Shown here in pieces: positions 1-12,200 of a DNA stretch of 64,000 bases (position 1 is the first letter of the stretch; every line of letters starts with the position of its first letter). The notes under the pieces are model-generated. The model saw only the letters and a program-made list of their open reading frames with translations, had not been told where the DNA came from and did not search any database. A program made the translations under genes and the position numbers. The DNA comes from Undaria pinnatifida (taxonomy: Eukaryota > Sar > Phaeophyceae > Laminariales > Alariaceae): positions 4,232,001-4,296,000 of the forward strand of contig JABAKD010000002.1 of the NCBI GenBank assembly GCA_012845835.1, given 5' to 3'.

Positions 1-1096
1 TTACTTGTTGTCTTGCTTGCTTTGTTCGTTTTCAGCTGTTGCCTTTTTCCTCTTTTTGTTTACTTGTTTTTCCTCCCCGCCGGCCTTAAGCCGATATCTT
101 CCTCTTCTTCCTGTTGTTTCGTCCGTGCAACAGTTAGCTGTTTCCCTCCACCAGCACGTAGGTTGTTTCTCTTACAGCCGTTCTGGCTTTTTTGCATCTC
201 TCGTTCTTCAGAGCTCCTCCCTGGCGTTTTCTTTTTTAAGTTTCAATTTTTTCCTTATATTATGGTCTCGCTCGTTTTGTTTTGCTGTCGTGCCCGGTAC
301 GCCGTCGTTTCATTTGCTTTATTAGACTATGTTGATTCCTTATTTATTGAGATTGTTGTTTGCCCTGTCTCACATATACTTTGTATGTCTCTAGGATGGA
401 TAATAAGCACGGACGCCGGGTGTACTCACCACACATAACAAACAATCTTCTGGTCATGCTACCCCGGCTGTGCTGTAGTATATTTTTTATGATTCTGGGA
501 AGTTTAGGCTAGGAGTATGAACAAGAGGTATTGTTGCAGAACGGAAAATTGCACCGCAGCAAGCATCACGGCAGGGTATAAGTACACACGGCAGGGAGCC
601 CAGCGACCGGTTTCTACCCTCCACGCTGACTACCGACCGCGAACAGGCTGCTGTGCTGCTGCTGCTGCTGTGTGGGTTACTGTGGCGCAATTTTCTGTCC
701 CTCTTTCTCGTGCGTTGATGACGTGCTCAACTGATGTTGATAATGTGTTCAACTGCTGTTGATGATGTGCTCAACTGCTGGGAACAAAACAAAACGGTTT
801 GAAGGCTCTGATGACAATGATGTTTGATGTATGTGGAGAATGTGGTTAGATTGGGTTTCATGCCAGAGGAGGGAGAGACGGGACAGAGACTAAAAAGGAC
901 TAACAACAATATGAAACGATTTACAAGTAAACACATAGGACGGGTCATCGATTACCACGTCATGATGTACAGCAGCAGTAGTAGATATTTGAAGGCGAGA
1001 TCTGTGTTGCCGATTTTGTCGATCTTGTTTGTAACATCAATAAGTGATGAAACTCTCGAGTGTTTCCCTGACCACTCCTGGCCATCCGGGCGACGT
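1..1096. other. No gene seen; pyrimidine-rich tract and short minisatellite
   Basis: The first 330 bases are strongly pyrimidine-biased, which keeps several frames open without any protein-like composition. A CTG run (about 647-668) and a 22-bp x3 minisatellite follow (gatgatgtgctcaactgctg type, 717-782). Nothing else is recognised. Confidence 0.6.
717..782 (+). repeat. 22-bp minisatellite, three copies
   Basis: Three consecutive 22-mers of the form gatgNNgtgctcaactgNtg with a few substitutions. Confidence 0.85.
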
Positions 1097-2103
1097 CTCG
1101 CGAACCACAAACATCTTGCTGGATCGTCTAGCCGAAGACCAAAGGTTGCATCTGTGCCGTCCTCCTTGCAAGACCGGAAGTGGCCGATACACCGATGGTG
1201 TAACATGGGGAACGGCCGCGCAAGAGGGACACAAGGAGGGTTCCAAAGGAGGAAACTCGAGGCTTCGAAACGGTGGAAACGGTGGAGACCACCGGCTTCT
1301 TCATTCCAGAGTGGAGACCGGCTGCCTCAGGGGTAGAGACGAGCTGCTTCAGGGTGAAGAAAGGCGCACCACCGTGTCTATGGTACATGTATGCCTTGCA
1401 TGGTGTCGTCCTCCTGTCTTCCGATCTCCGAGCTTTTGAATTTCAAACTGTTCGCGGGTTTTCATGTACCGGTGTGGCTTTTTGATTATTGAGCAGACTG
1501 CTCAAAATATTCCAAAACGCCGAAAGGCCGCACTACTACTGCTGTTGTTGTTGGTGGGCTGCAAACAGGCTTTGCTGCGGGCCAGGGATGGGGCCGGTTG
1601 AGCCTTCCGCACCTGTGGCGTTGGCGTGTGTGGAGCACTTGTGGCGCGTTGCGTTTGTGTGTGGGCCACAGCTCGTCGGTCTCCAAAGAACGTGAGAAGA
1701 GCCTTCTGATTTCGAAAATTGCTCTCTGGCTGCTACGTGTTCGTAGCAAAGAGCTAAATTTGCGCCGCTTCGGGCACTCTTGATGACGCGTCAGCCTGTC
1801 TGCCGTGGGCAACCCCGCAGATCGTCCACCAGGAACCTGGCAGCCTCTTCGAGAGGGTGCTTGGGTGTTGTGGATGCCGTTTGGTGTGTCCGGGATGCCC
1901 TGTGTAAGATGATGTGTGCCTCGATGTGTTGGTGTCCTGGCTGGCTGGTCGATTGTTCAATTTTTTTATATGGGATTCTACTATGCTTTTTTTTCCTCTC
2001 AAACTGGGCCATGACCCTACATTAACCAAGTTATTATTTTCTCGATTTTTCTCCCCCCACAGCCAAAATTACGATTTAAAATCCTTAATGCAAGTAGCTT
2101 ATA
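1097..2103. repeat. About 1-kb dispersed repeat, left copy (family E)
   Basis: Matches 54000-54998 in the same orientation with substitutions and small indels. Shared blocks include tcgcgaaccacaaac at the start, the tggtgggctgcaaacagg and gacgcgtcagcctgtctgcc blocks, and gatgcaagtagctta at the end. Both copies keep similar minus-strand frames (e.g. RLTRHQECPKRR and HGRQADASSRVPEAAQ), so it may be part of a transposon coding region. I cannot name the family. Confidence 0.85.
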
Positions 2104-2796
2104 TATATATGTATTTGTTTTCTTGAACCACTCTGTACAGGATGAGCAATCCGATGGCCTAGGTATACAACGAAAATTGGCTCCCAGAAATTCGGAACAT
2201 TTTGGAGTAAGACTTTCTCGCCATTTAGAAAACGCTTCAGCCAAAGTATGCTACCTATATCGAAGCACGCGTCCATAGTAGTAATATGGGCGATCGGAGT
2301 GTCACACTGAGCCTGCAAATAGGAGTTTTGACGGAGTGTGTTCCACTTTCTGCTCAGTGAGTTCTTGCGAAAACGCTCTTCGTATACAAGCTTGTTCAAT
2401 AATTCTCCCGAAACCAGGATCCACGGTATTGTTCGCCAGAAACCGCAAAAACTACTTTATTGAAAGTAGGATTTGATCAAAAGTGCCGTGGGTTTATTGT
2501 CTCTTTTTCACTGGCATACAACGCACGAAGAACTTGCCCGACGCAACTCTAATGGCAAATCACGGAACATCTTCCCTGCCTGGTGCGCATCGAAGAAGTT
2601 TCTTCGGACACGTTTGTTGGGTATGATATGCAGATGTCTTCAAGTACGGACCTTCATGGAAACAGACCCACCTGTACAGGCAAGGAAAATCATAATGGCA
2701 GAACAACTAGGTCATTTCAGTACTGCCACGCGCGTCGTTTGTATGTACAGTACGCGAAAACGTGAACACGTTGACATCACAATGTGTCCGTCCTGA
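2104..2796. other. Upstream region of the gene: MITE fragment, otherwise nothing recognised
   Basis: 2143-2274 is a family A MITE fragment. The remainder has no convincing ORF. It should contain the 5' UTR or its intron if the acceptor at 2813 is used. Confidence 0.5.
2143..2274 (+). mobile_element. Family A MITE, 3' half
   Basis: Contains the family core gatggcctaggtatacaacg and ends tatgctacctatatcgaagcacgcg, a diverged right TIR. The 5' half is missing. Confidence 0.65.
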
Positions 2797-2817
2797 TTTT
2801 TTTTCTCCATCAGCACG
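2797..2817 (+). promoter_or_regulatory. Probable 3' splice site of a 5'-UTR intron
   Basis: A pyrimidine-rich tract (tcctgattttttttctccatcag) ends 4 bases before the chosen ATG. This is the form of a strong acceptor, so the true transcription start is probably upstream of 2797. I cannot identify the upstream exon or a promoter. Confidence 0.5.
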
Positions 2818-3271
2818 ATGATCGGCCTTCTCAAGTTCGTGGTCGCCGAACTGGTGTCCTTCGCTATCCTAGCGGCGGGATCAGCACCGTGCACATCTGG
2901 TCCAGTTTATTTAACGGTGTTGACTGAAACCGACATCGAAAACGTCACCGCCGCCATGAACTGCAGCGGGAAGGCGGAATTCCACATTACCTGGCAGGGG
3001 ATAGTACAAATTACTCAACCTTTCCAGGTCTCCGACCACAAGAATCTGACGGTCACGGGTGGTGTTTTAGATGGTGCAGGCGTCGCTGCTGTTGTCGACG
3101 GGGGAAACACAACCGGAATGTTTGAAGTTTCGGAGGGGTCAACGCTCATTCTTAGTGGAATGATGCTTAAGAGGGGCAACTCCGACAGAGGAGGTGCCGT
3201 GTTTGTCACAGGCTCCAGCGCTCTAAGCGTGGTCGACTGCGGCTTTACCGACAATCTCGCTTGGAAAGGAG
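2818..3271 (+). CDS. Exon 1: start codon, signal peptide, first beta-helix segment
   Basis: Opens MIGLLKFVVAELVSFAILAA, a hydrophobic leader ending near AAGSA, then a domain containing several NxT/NxS sites. The end carries GGAVFV and FTDN motifs and closes with KGG. The donor is G|gtgagatg at 3271/3272, phase 1. I chose this ATG because it begins the signal peptide. A pyrimidine-rich tract ending in cag lies 4 bases upstream (2797-2813), so the translation start is probably just inside an exon whose 5' UTR is split by an intron. Confidence 0.85.
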
Positions 3272-6200
3272 GTGAGATGTATGTATTTTAAGCATAAACG
3301 CAGATGATATGTGAGTAATTTTGCTTAAACGTGAGTTATGTGTGCAGTACCGAACGCTTTGAAGAAGCAGTGAGTGCTGGCTCATGCATGACTTCTAGTT
3401 TGAGAAAGGATGGGCCGTGCACGTGTGACTGATTCTACGATAGCCTCCCCCAAAACCAGCGATGTTCTTTAACGAACGTTTAGGGGCTGCTCGACAGAAG
3501 GAAGGATACTATCGAAAGAAAGGTATCCGCACATTTTCTTGCGTGCAAAGGTCTATCGATCGATGGCGTCGGGGTGTCGAGGGACACCGTGTTTTATTAG
3601 TTACGACCGGGAGCTGGTTTTGAAACCGGCGATTTCGTTAAATGAATGTTAGGGGGGCTACCGTAGAACGACTCGTGTCTATTAGTGTATCGTCTCCCGG
3701 GTTGATTCTATTACTGTTAATGTTGCGTGGAGTTCTTATTGCCCCGTTTCGTAATGCAGTAGATGCCCTCTACTGTGGCAGGCACATTTATGGACAACTG
3801 GCTCCACTCATCAATGGGAAAGTGCCATGCCCGTAAATCGATGCAATTTTTCGGCCAAAACAAACAGAGCCGATCTAGAAGTATACGTGATTTTGCCAGA
3901 AACTGGTGGAATTTTCAAGAAATCTGCATGAATAGGCAAACGGAGTCGTGTTGTTAGGGTACGAACCCGCGTCAATGAGAAACAGGGGACCGGCTACCAT
4001 CGCGGGGATACCTAGCGCGCAATGATGGCCGCTGAAAAAAAATCAAGACAGTGGTTTCAAGGCCTGTCAGTTTAAGCTGATAAATTTTGAGCTTGTCACA
4101 GTATTGACCGCTGTACTGCTCGCCGTTTGTTTTCTCTGCAGCTTTAAACTGTGGGCGTAGAGACCTAGACCCACGCGAGTTGTAAGTGCGGTAGGTATGC
4201 CGACAACTCTCACATTGTGCCACACTTCGGCTTTTTAGGCTTGCACTTTTGAATGAGGGGGGCGGGATTACGGATGTGGGTGCAGGCAGCACTGTCAATT
4301 TAAAACACGGACGAAAGTTCGGTCAAATTCAACGCCAAGAAGACGGCTTATGTAGTAACCCAGATGGTTTTTTTTCAATCATATTTTACATGTACAAAAT
4401 GATGTTTGTTTCAGGTAGTATGTACGGCGTGTGGTGGCATATGCAGTGTGCGTTTGGACCTTGCACTATCTCGAAACCATGCTTGCGCCGCCGGGCGTAC
4501 TCCCAGCGTGTACCAGAGTGCACCCTGCCGGGACCCACGCCCCGACAAGCAGGCTGTTGTTGCCTCTACGTCGATGTTTGGGGTGTCCAACGTTTTCAAG
4601 TACTGTATCCGTGCAGGCTCCCAGTGTCACATACATACCAATGACTGGGGGGAAAATGCGTCAGGATGGCAGTCGCTGTGGCGCCCACCTACCTGACACT
4701 TGCACAAGGCTGCTCCTAAACACTAACACTCTCCCGTTTCTGTCAGGTGCCATTTTTGCTAGTGGGGCGACCGTTGATATCGCGGGCAACACGTTCTTCC
4801 ACAACAACTCTGATGATCGAACCGAGTTCAGCGGGGGTGGTGAGTCTCGTCAGATACAGACCGGGGTGCAGATTATAAGTAAAGATGAAAAGAAAAGCGG
4901 ATACACACGCCCGTCATCATCTGAGCAATAGCGCAGTTATCTCGAGGAGGCAAGCGCAACCAATGTCGACACCATTGTTTGTCGATGATTGTGGTCTAAC
5001 CGATGTGCGACGTCGTAGACTGTCCATTTTTTGGCGTAATCGCGCACGAGCGAACCCTTCTCTTGGGGCCTGCAGGTGCAATATTCGCGACGGAGGGGTC
5101 AGAGATTCACGTCTACGGCAGCGTGTCGTTCGCGCAGAACACTGCATTGGATGGAGGTATGACATCCCGCGACGTGATTAAAGACGTTCAGAAACACCTC
5201 GTAAGCACACTCGCAAAACAAGGGCGGGTCTAGCACAACCTAGATGACGACGGAGGACACAACCGACCAACACCATTAATGTTGAACCAACGCGCGTCCT
5301 CGTTGGTCTAGAAAGCGCAAAGCGCCCTCCCCATCATATGACCTCTACTGATTTGAACTTGTGCGAATGTCCGCAACTGTCTGGGTGGAGGGTGCTTTTT
5401 GACGTGGGCATTTGTGTACTAGATTCAGTGTACTCCAGCGACTTACAGGTTTGCCCAGAGCCCGTATAAGCTCTTCGAAGACTGTCACAACCTCAACACA
5501 CTTGCGCCCGACAGCGATTGTACGTGTGTGAAACCTCCGGCATCATGTATATATGCACCGTTATACAGCGTGGTTCGTTGTCTTTCCCCCTAACACTGCC
5601 CGTTTCTGAAGCAGTCGTCATTTGTACTTACAGGGCAGCGTTGGTTTTCTTTGTCAATCATTCAACGTTGGGTTGTGTCGTCGATTCTGGCAGATCCAAC
5701 GTAAATTGCAATCTATGTTTGGTCGGAAATACAGTTTTGATATGCATTAACAATCAAAACCGTTGTTCCTTTTGAGGGAGTTCGCGTAATGTTCGGCCAC
5801 ACAGTGATCTTGACGCAGTTGTGTTCGTTGAGTAAAGTGATTTGTCGTCCAAGATATATAAAAACGCAACCGGCCGCTGCTAGTTTACTGCTTCATGTTA
5901 AAATAGAGAAGCACACTGCCCTAACCGCGTGAACGACAAAGGGCACGGTGGATGAGAGAATGCAGTTGCTTCCAGTACCGTTGTTATACCACTCGCCGGA
6001 CTATCTCAGTACTTCGCATACAGACGACTATAATGTTTCGTCTTCAAATAAAAATTTGCCACGAACGAGATCAAGACGCTAACATTTGTGACGAGGTCGA
6101 AACGAGACTCGGGAACGCTTGACGACGGGACGGGCCGTCGTAAACGTCCCTCGGACTGGCGTGTCGGGTTTGTTTGCTGTTGACGCGGTATTTGTGACTG

Positions 6201-9200
6201 ACGTGCGCGGTGGGAACCCTTGTTGAACAACACATCGCAATAAGATACTACTTCTCGTGTAAACAGCAGATTGATCACCCCCGGAGATTTGCCTCCTCTA
6301 TCTGCAACCAAACGTTTATCTAGGCGATATTTAGAACTTCACATGAATGAAAAAAATTCCAGAGCAAAGGCTCTGACTTCTGCCAAACAAATGCAACACA
6401 AAACCGTGATTAGCGCGGTTCTCAAAGAAACGACGGTGGTGTTTTGTTGTGCCAAGGTTGCTACCCGAAAGCAATCAATACCAGGTGACGGGCATTCAAC
6501 GACCAATACTCTCATCAGCCTTGCACATTAGGTCCCGAGCCATCCTGCAACCCGCCCACTCAATGCCCAGGCAACCTAACTGTAACTCACGTTTTTGGTG
6601 ATCATACAGCACCTACAGCATAATTGTCTACATTAGACATGAGTGGCGCTTGTTCGTGTCCATCGCACCAAAAAGGGGTACGGGAAAAAACAACCAAGAA
6701 CAAAGACGCTGGATAAAACACGCATCGATATTGGAACGGGGACCGCGCTACTCTAGGATTGGCTGTGTTCGGGCACAAACCTTTTTACTGATGAGGCTCA
6801 ACTGCGGAGCTACGCGGCACTGTATGACGGTAGTTGCGGAATATTTACTCATGAAGGCTAACTTTGAACTCAAAAAAACTATACGAGGGGGACGATGGGA
6901 AGGGGGCGTGAAATGGAATTCGTAAAAAGTAAGGGCGCGTGCCACGTTAGAGGTGCACACCACTTTTCTTCTGAAGTTCTTCGCGTTACGAGCGTAAGAG
7001 CTCTCCCCAAAACTGATTTTGGGGATAACATAACTGCTACTCGTATCTAATACAAAATCCCATGGCCTCTAGGTGCACAACGAATATTATGCGGAAAAGT
7101 ATCGAATTTGACACGATTATGGGTTAAGGAGCCCCGTCGTGCGGAAACCATTTCAGACCAAACGTGCTACCTTGGTCGCAGCGCGCGTTTCTGATTGAAG
7201 GACTTGATTGATTTCCATGCTGAAAGGAGACGATAGGTGGCTCGCCTGCTGCTCGAGCCACCACCAACAGATGTATATAGTCTACGAAATTTGTGACGCA
7301 CGCCTTTGCGTAGCGCGTACGACCCGCATCATACTCGAGCCCTTTTTGCCCGCGAACAGGAGCTCTTAGAATTGTTAGGTCCTCGGTCCGCATTGGTGGT
7401 GAAACCGCTTTCATCGGAAACTCGGCGGGGGACCAAGGAGGTGAGAATGCACATTTTCTAGCTCGTTCAAATTGGCAAACATTTGCCTACGAAGTTCAGG
7501 CTAAATCGTGTGGTGTGGCCCATTTTTTGAAGTAGAACTCCGGGTATGCCGGGACAAGAATGACGACGCCATCCGTTCAACAAGATAAAATCGTGAAACT
7601 TGAGGAACGGGTACACAAACTTTGGCCGGGGGCGACTCTGTTCAGGGAAAACGGCCATCCTATCGCCTGTAGCCTAGGATATTGTCATACGCGACCTGAT
7701 CGAGAATATCAAAACGATCAGGTAGCCCTTCACTTGACTCGGACAAACATCCATCGCCATGACGAATAAACAGGCAGATAGTGTTCTTGCAACGCCCAGT
7801 GGTATGCCATGTGAGCCAGCAGTATTAGCTGTACCGATGCACACTTGGTAGCTGTATACCGGCTAAACCGTATCGATATTTGCTGGAAGCCAATCATGGT
7901 TTTAGTGGTCCGGTTATAGCAACAATATACGGTAGACGGAAAAACTGGCACTATAACAACGGCACCCATCGTACAATGTTTCGGATGAAATCAATTCCAG
8001 TTGTTCTGTCGTATGCCAACGGATTTGAACAACACTTGAAGGGGAAACGAATGAAATTATTGTTCGACTGGCCCGTTATCGACCATTCAATGCAAGTCAA
8101 AGAGGGAAGAAAAGGCTAGGGTCGTTTCGTGATAAATGCCAAGGAACGTATATCGAGCGGGGAAGGGGGGAGAAGAGCTTGCTTAGTAATGATGGATGAC
8201 GCGTGCTACGTTAGATGTATAACACGTTTTTTTTCTGGTGTTCATCAATGTGGGAGATCAAACCGCCTCCCAAAAACTGTTTTGAAGATAAATAAAGCTG
8301 CTACAGTATGAAACCCCCCATGGCCTAGGTACACAATCAGAATCACTCAAAAAGGGTGGCCTCTCTCCGACGATTTGCGGTCAAGGGAGTCCGTCATCCA
8401 CCAAACCAAGAGGCCGAAACAGTCTACCTCTTTAAAGTAGGATGCGTCGGATCTGAGCTACATAGGGAGGTAGAAAGAGTAACAAACGTCGCGAAGAAAG
8501 TCATCCAACAGTTGGTAGGGGTGCAACGAAAGTTTTAGAGTTTTGGAGTTCTTATCATGAGGAGCTAGCTCAATATCGTTTACCCGAAACAGGATATCTA
8601 AGGCACTTTTTCGCGCAATCCGTCCATCGCCTCTGTGAGCTCTAGTCAGAAAACAAAACGTACGCGGAACGCATGCGCTACGATAGAGGCAAGATGATTA
8701 GTCTGAAACGGAATTTTGATGACGGGACTCCTCAACCCCAACCCCTGTGAAACAGGTTGTTGTTTTGCATGTTCCTCGTTTTATGCCTAGGCCACAGGAT
8801 TTTTCGTCTCTTGTCAGTTTTAGTTTTCGCCAGATTTTTTTTGGGGGAAGGCTCTAAGCTCGGAAAGTGAGGGACCTCACAAAAAAAGCGGGGTGCATCT
8901 CCATCGTGGCACCAGTGTCACAAGCGTGTGTAGGACCAACCGGTAGTTCCTCATTTGAGGGCCTCAACCGGCCAGGTATACCTTTTTTTTGTTCAAAAAC
9001 GTGCGAGCTCCACCGTGGAATGCCTCAAGATAGCAAAGGGGTTGAGCAAAACCTATTATATAACAGGCAGTCCGTCACTTGACCGGAGGAGGAAACACCG
9101 ACAACACGAGCGCGGTGTTATCCCGGCAGGTGCAATATTCGCCTTGGCGTCTGAGGTATACGTGGCCAGCAGGAGTCCAATAACCGAAGGTGCAACGACA

Positions 9201-12200
9201 ACACTCCGAGGTATGAAAAAATATATCAACTTCAGTGTGAAAAAACAAAAGTCGCCTAGGAAGCGCTGCATCTGAAATATTCAGAGACGTCGTACAATCC
9301 TTGTGTCTCCCTCATACGTCATATTGGAAAAGTGGGGAAAACCTAGATCAAACAGATAACCAATCCCATGGCCTCGACAATTAATATCCGAACGGTATAG
9401 GTTAGTGCCTCGGTTACGGAGCTCCGTCACCCATGTTGCACGAGTAAAGACACGCCACCTCTCTCGTAGCGCACGTCTACTGCCTCTAATGGTTGATGGA
9501 CGAACGACCTTATAGTAGTAGAATATAATATACTTGAGGTGTTACAATGACGCTGTGAGAATCTTCATCTGCCAGTGCGGTAGGTAACTGTTGGTACACG
9601 GGCCACCTTCCCTGTCCGGCACACCAATCAAAGATGCACGAACACGTTCATGCCATAGCCTTTGCGGGCAGCGTTACATCATTTGCACGAAGGCAACAAA
9701 CCAATTGTCCGCTACACTATACGTCATTTATGTCAACGTCGCGGTATGTATGTGTTGAGGAGCTCCTTCTTTGTTCAGAGAGGAACAAGCGCATCAACAC
9801 CGTGTGCGCCCGGCGTAGTTTTTCTTGTCCAACGGCAGCTCTATAGTATTCGCAACGTCATCTCTGTATTGCTTCCTCGGCTTCCCGCGTCTACGTGCAG
9901 CTAGTCCTAACCGTAACCCATTACACTAATCTGCAGTCCCCCCATACGTATGATATCTGCATACGAAGAGCGCCATCGCTAAAGTGCTTGTCTCATGGGA
10001 GATTTTTTGACGGATACACACGAACACCTTGGCTTTTCATCAAGCAGTCGCCCTAGTAAACTTCGCCTGCTTCCATTTTTTCATCTGCAGGTTCCTTTCG
10101 ATGTGGGCACATTGAGGCATCCATCGGCGAAGGACCGTCATTCACCAACAACAGGGCCGAGAACGGAGGAGGTGAAAAACAGCTATCCCCTATGCGACTA
10201 GATGCTATTTGCAACGGATTTGTTTGTTTCTCTTTCGGCCAATGCGGCGGGAAGGGGTAACGTCCAAAAACTGTGCTGCGTATGTAACTACTTAAATGTT
10301 GCGTCTTTCTGCTAGAATATATAATATATACACCACGAGGTACGGGGTGCCCGTGTTTTCACTACCCAATCTTAGTCGACTTCGGCAAGAGGCGCTGTAC
10401 TCCCCTAGGAACGAAATCCATGTATTGGTTGGTCCGCGTTATTAACCAAATATAAACCAAAATATGGCGCTTGTATACAAACTACGATAGACAGAGGTGC
10501 CCCTTGTATTGTTTTTGGATCTTCGCTTGAGGAGCTCCCTACCTCACACAGTGATTTTTAATACGAGTATAGACTATATACGTAACCTACGACAAAAACG
10601 CCCATAGTCCAGGTAGGCGAAAGTAATATACGTGTTTTAAAACAAGAACGACATCCCGACGACTTGGAGCTAACGTACGGCCTTCAAAGGCCGGCAGTTG
10701 CTAAATTTAGATAGGTAACTAACCGTGTTCGTGTGATTGGATGGCGTTATATTATCCGGGGATTCCTCAGGAGACGGAGAGACTCGTGCCTCCCGTCCCA
10801 GTTGCCATCTCGATTATGGTGGAATAATGAAACCTGCTTCTCTCCCGCCTTGAGACACGAAAGTGAACAACACCGGGGACGTGCCTACTTGATCGATCTG
10901 TGTAGGGATACTCGGTGTCTCACCCCTAGCAACTTCACAATAAGGAGCCCGGTCATTCACACACTTCATGGACATGCAATTGTAAGTGCTACCTCTATCG
11001 CAGAACGTGACGAAAACCCGCGAAACCACTAAACCACGAAGTAAGGAAACAATAAACCGCGTGGACACAGCGTGACACACCTCTTACTTGGTCGGGGGAC
11101 TAAGACCGACCGACAAGCAAAAGCATGACGGGCGTTAGGTCAACGCCTCGGCTGTTAGAGTGTGAAGCACTTGTTGGGTTGCCACAGTAAGATCTGCGGC
11201 GTGCATACATAAGTAAGGGATTAAGCGGACAACCACAGGCCCTGGAGCCACACCAACAACGTCATCGCCCACTGGAGCATTGACAGTGACCTCAGTCATC
11301 GCGCGTTTCATCCCCTCGATTGTTTCAACCGTGCTACGCTGAGTATTAGCTAGGAACGAGTTGATGTTCGCGTACATCGGCAGGCTTATTATTTAGGCTA
11401 CAGTAGTCATCGTGGCGAAAAACAAAACGAGTAATTAGTTGGCGTACTGTAGTGTATAGGAGAGTTTGCTCGTTTTAGATCGCAATGTAAACGCAGCTGG
11501 TGGATCATCTTATTCCTACCGAAGTTCATGGCGTTGTAGATGGATGGGTTGGGAATCGTCTGGCCTATAACTAGGCGAAAAATCCAGCCGTGTCACAGCC
11601 CCAGTAAACAGTCTCGATGCAAAATCGTCGACACCCTGACAAAGAACACAAGGTTCGTCACTATATAATAGCTTTTGTCGGCCGCCTTAAGCGTAAAATA
11701 TCACGTATAACAGAGGCAAAAACTGATTCAATACGTTAAACGTAGACCAACCAAAACCTGGGTGTCCGACCCGAAAACGCCTAATCGAACCAGAGTACAT
11801 ATAATCTCGTTGAATCACTTTTTGGCAGCGAAACAAGTGTCATATCGGCGCGTCCCTAGCTGTCCGCTCGAGCGTCGAGGTATCATTGTCTCGGGCAGAC
11901 GGCCGCTAACGTTGGAAAAAGGTATTTTTTATTGAGGCTATGTACAGCTCCTCCATGACCGCGGATGAAGATCGACGAATGCTACCTGCCGACAGGTGCC
12001 ATTTTTTCGGGAAACTCGGACGTCGAAATCGATGGATACACAACATTCACAAGCAACTTTGCCGTTACCGAACGGGGAGGTGAGATGCAACTCATGTCGC
12101 ACAGGTGGGACTTATATCAAAATATTACCATGTAGGACCAGGACGTCAGTACGAGGGTTGCGTTTAGAGCTCAGATTTCAGCGTCCCAGCGCCACTCGCC

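Larger units (their letters stand above)
5157..7359 (+). other. Intron 3
   Basis: Contains the decayed exon at 5612-5675 and a family A MITE at 6936-7187. The remainder is unremarkable. Confidence 0.7.
7441..9129 (+). other. Intron 4
   Basis: Holds a family A MITE (8201-8446) and pieces of family C (8505-8625 and about 8930-9035). No exon relic was found. Confidence 0.6.

Noticed and set aside
1486..1812. 108-codon minus-strand frame conserved in both copies of the family E repeat
   Set aside because: It is probably a remnant of transposon coding sequence, but it shows no family motif, so it is not called as a gene.
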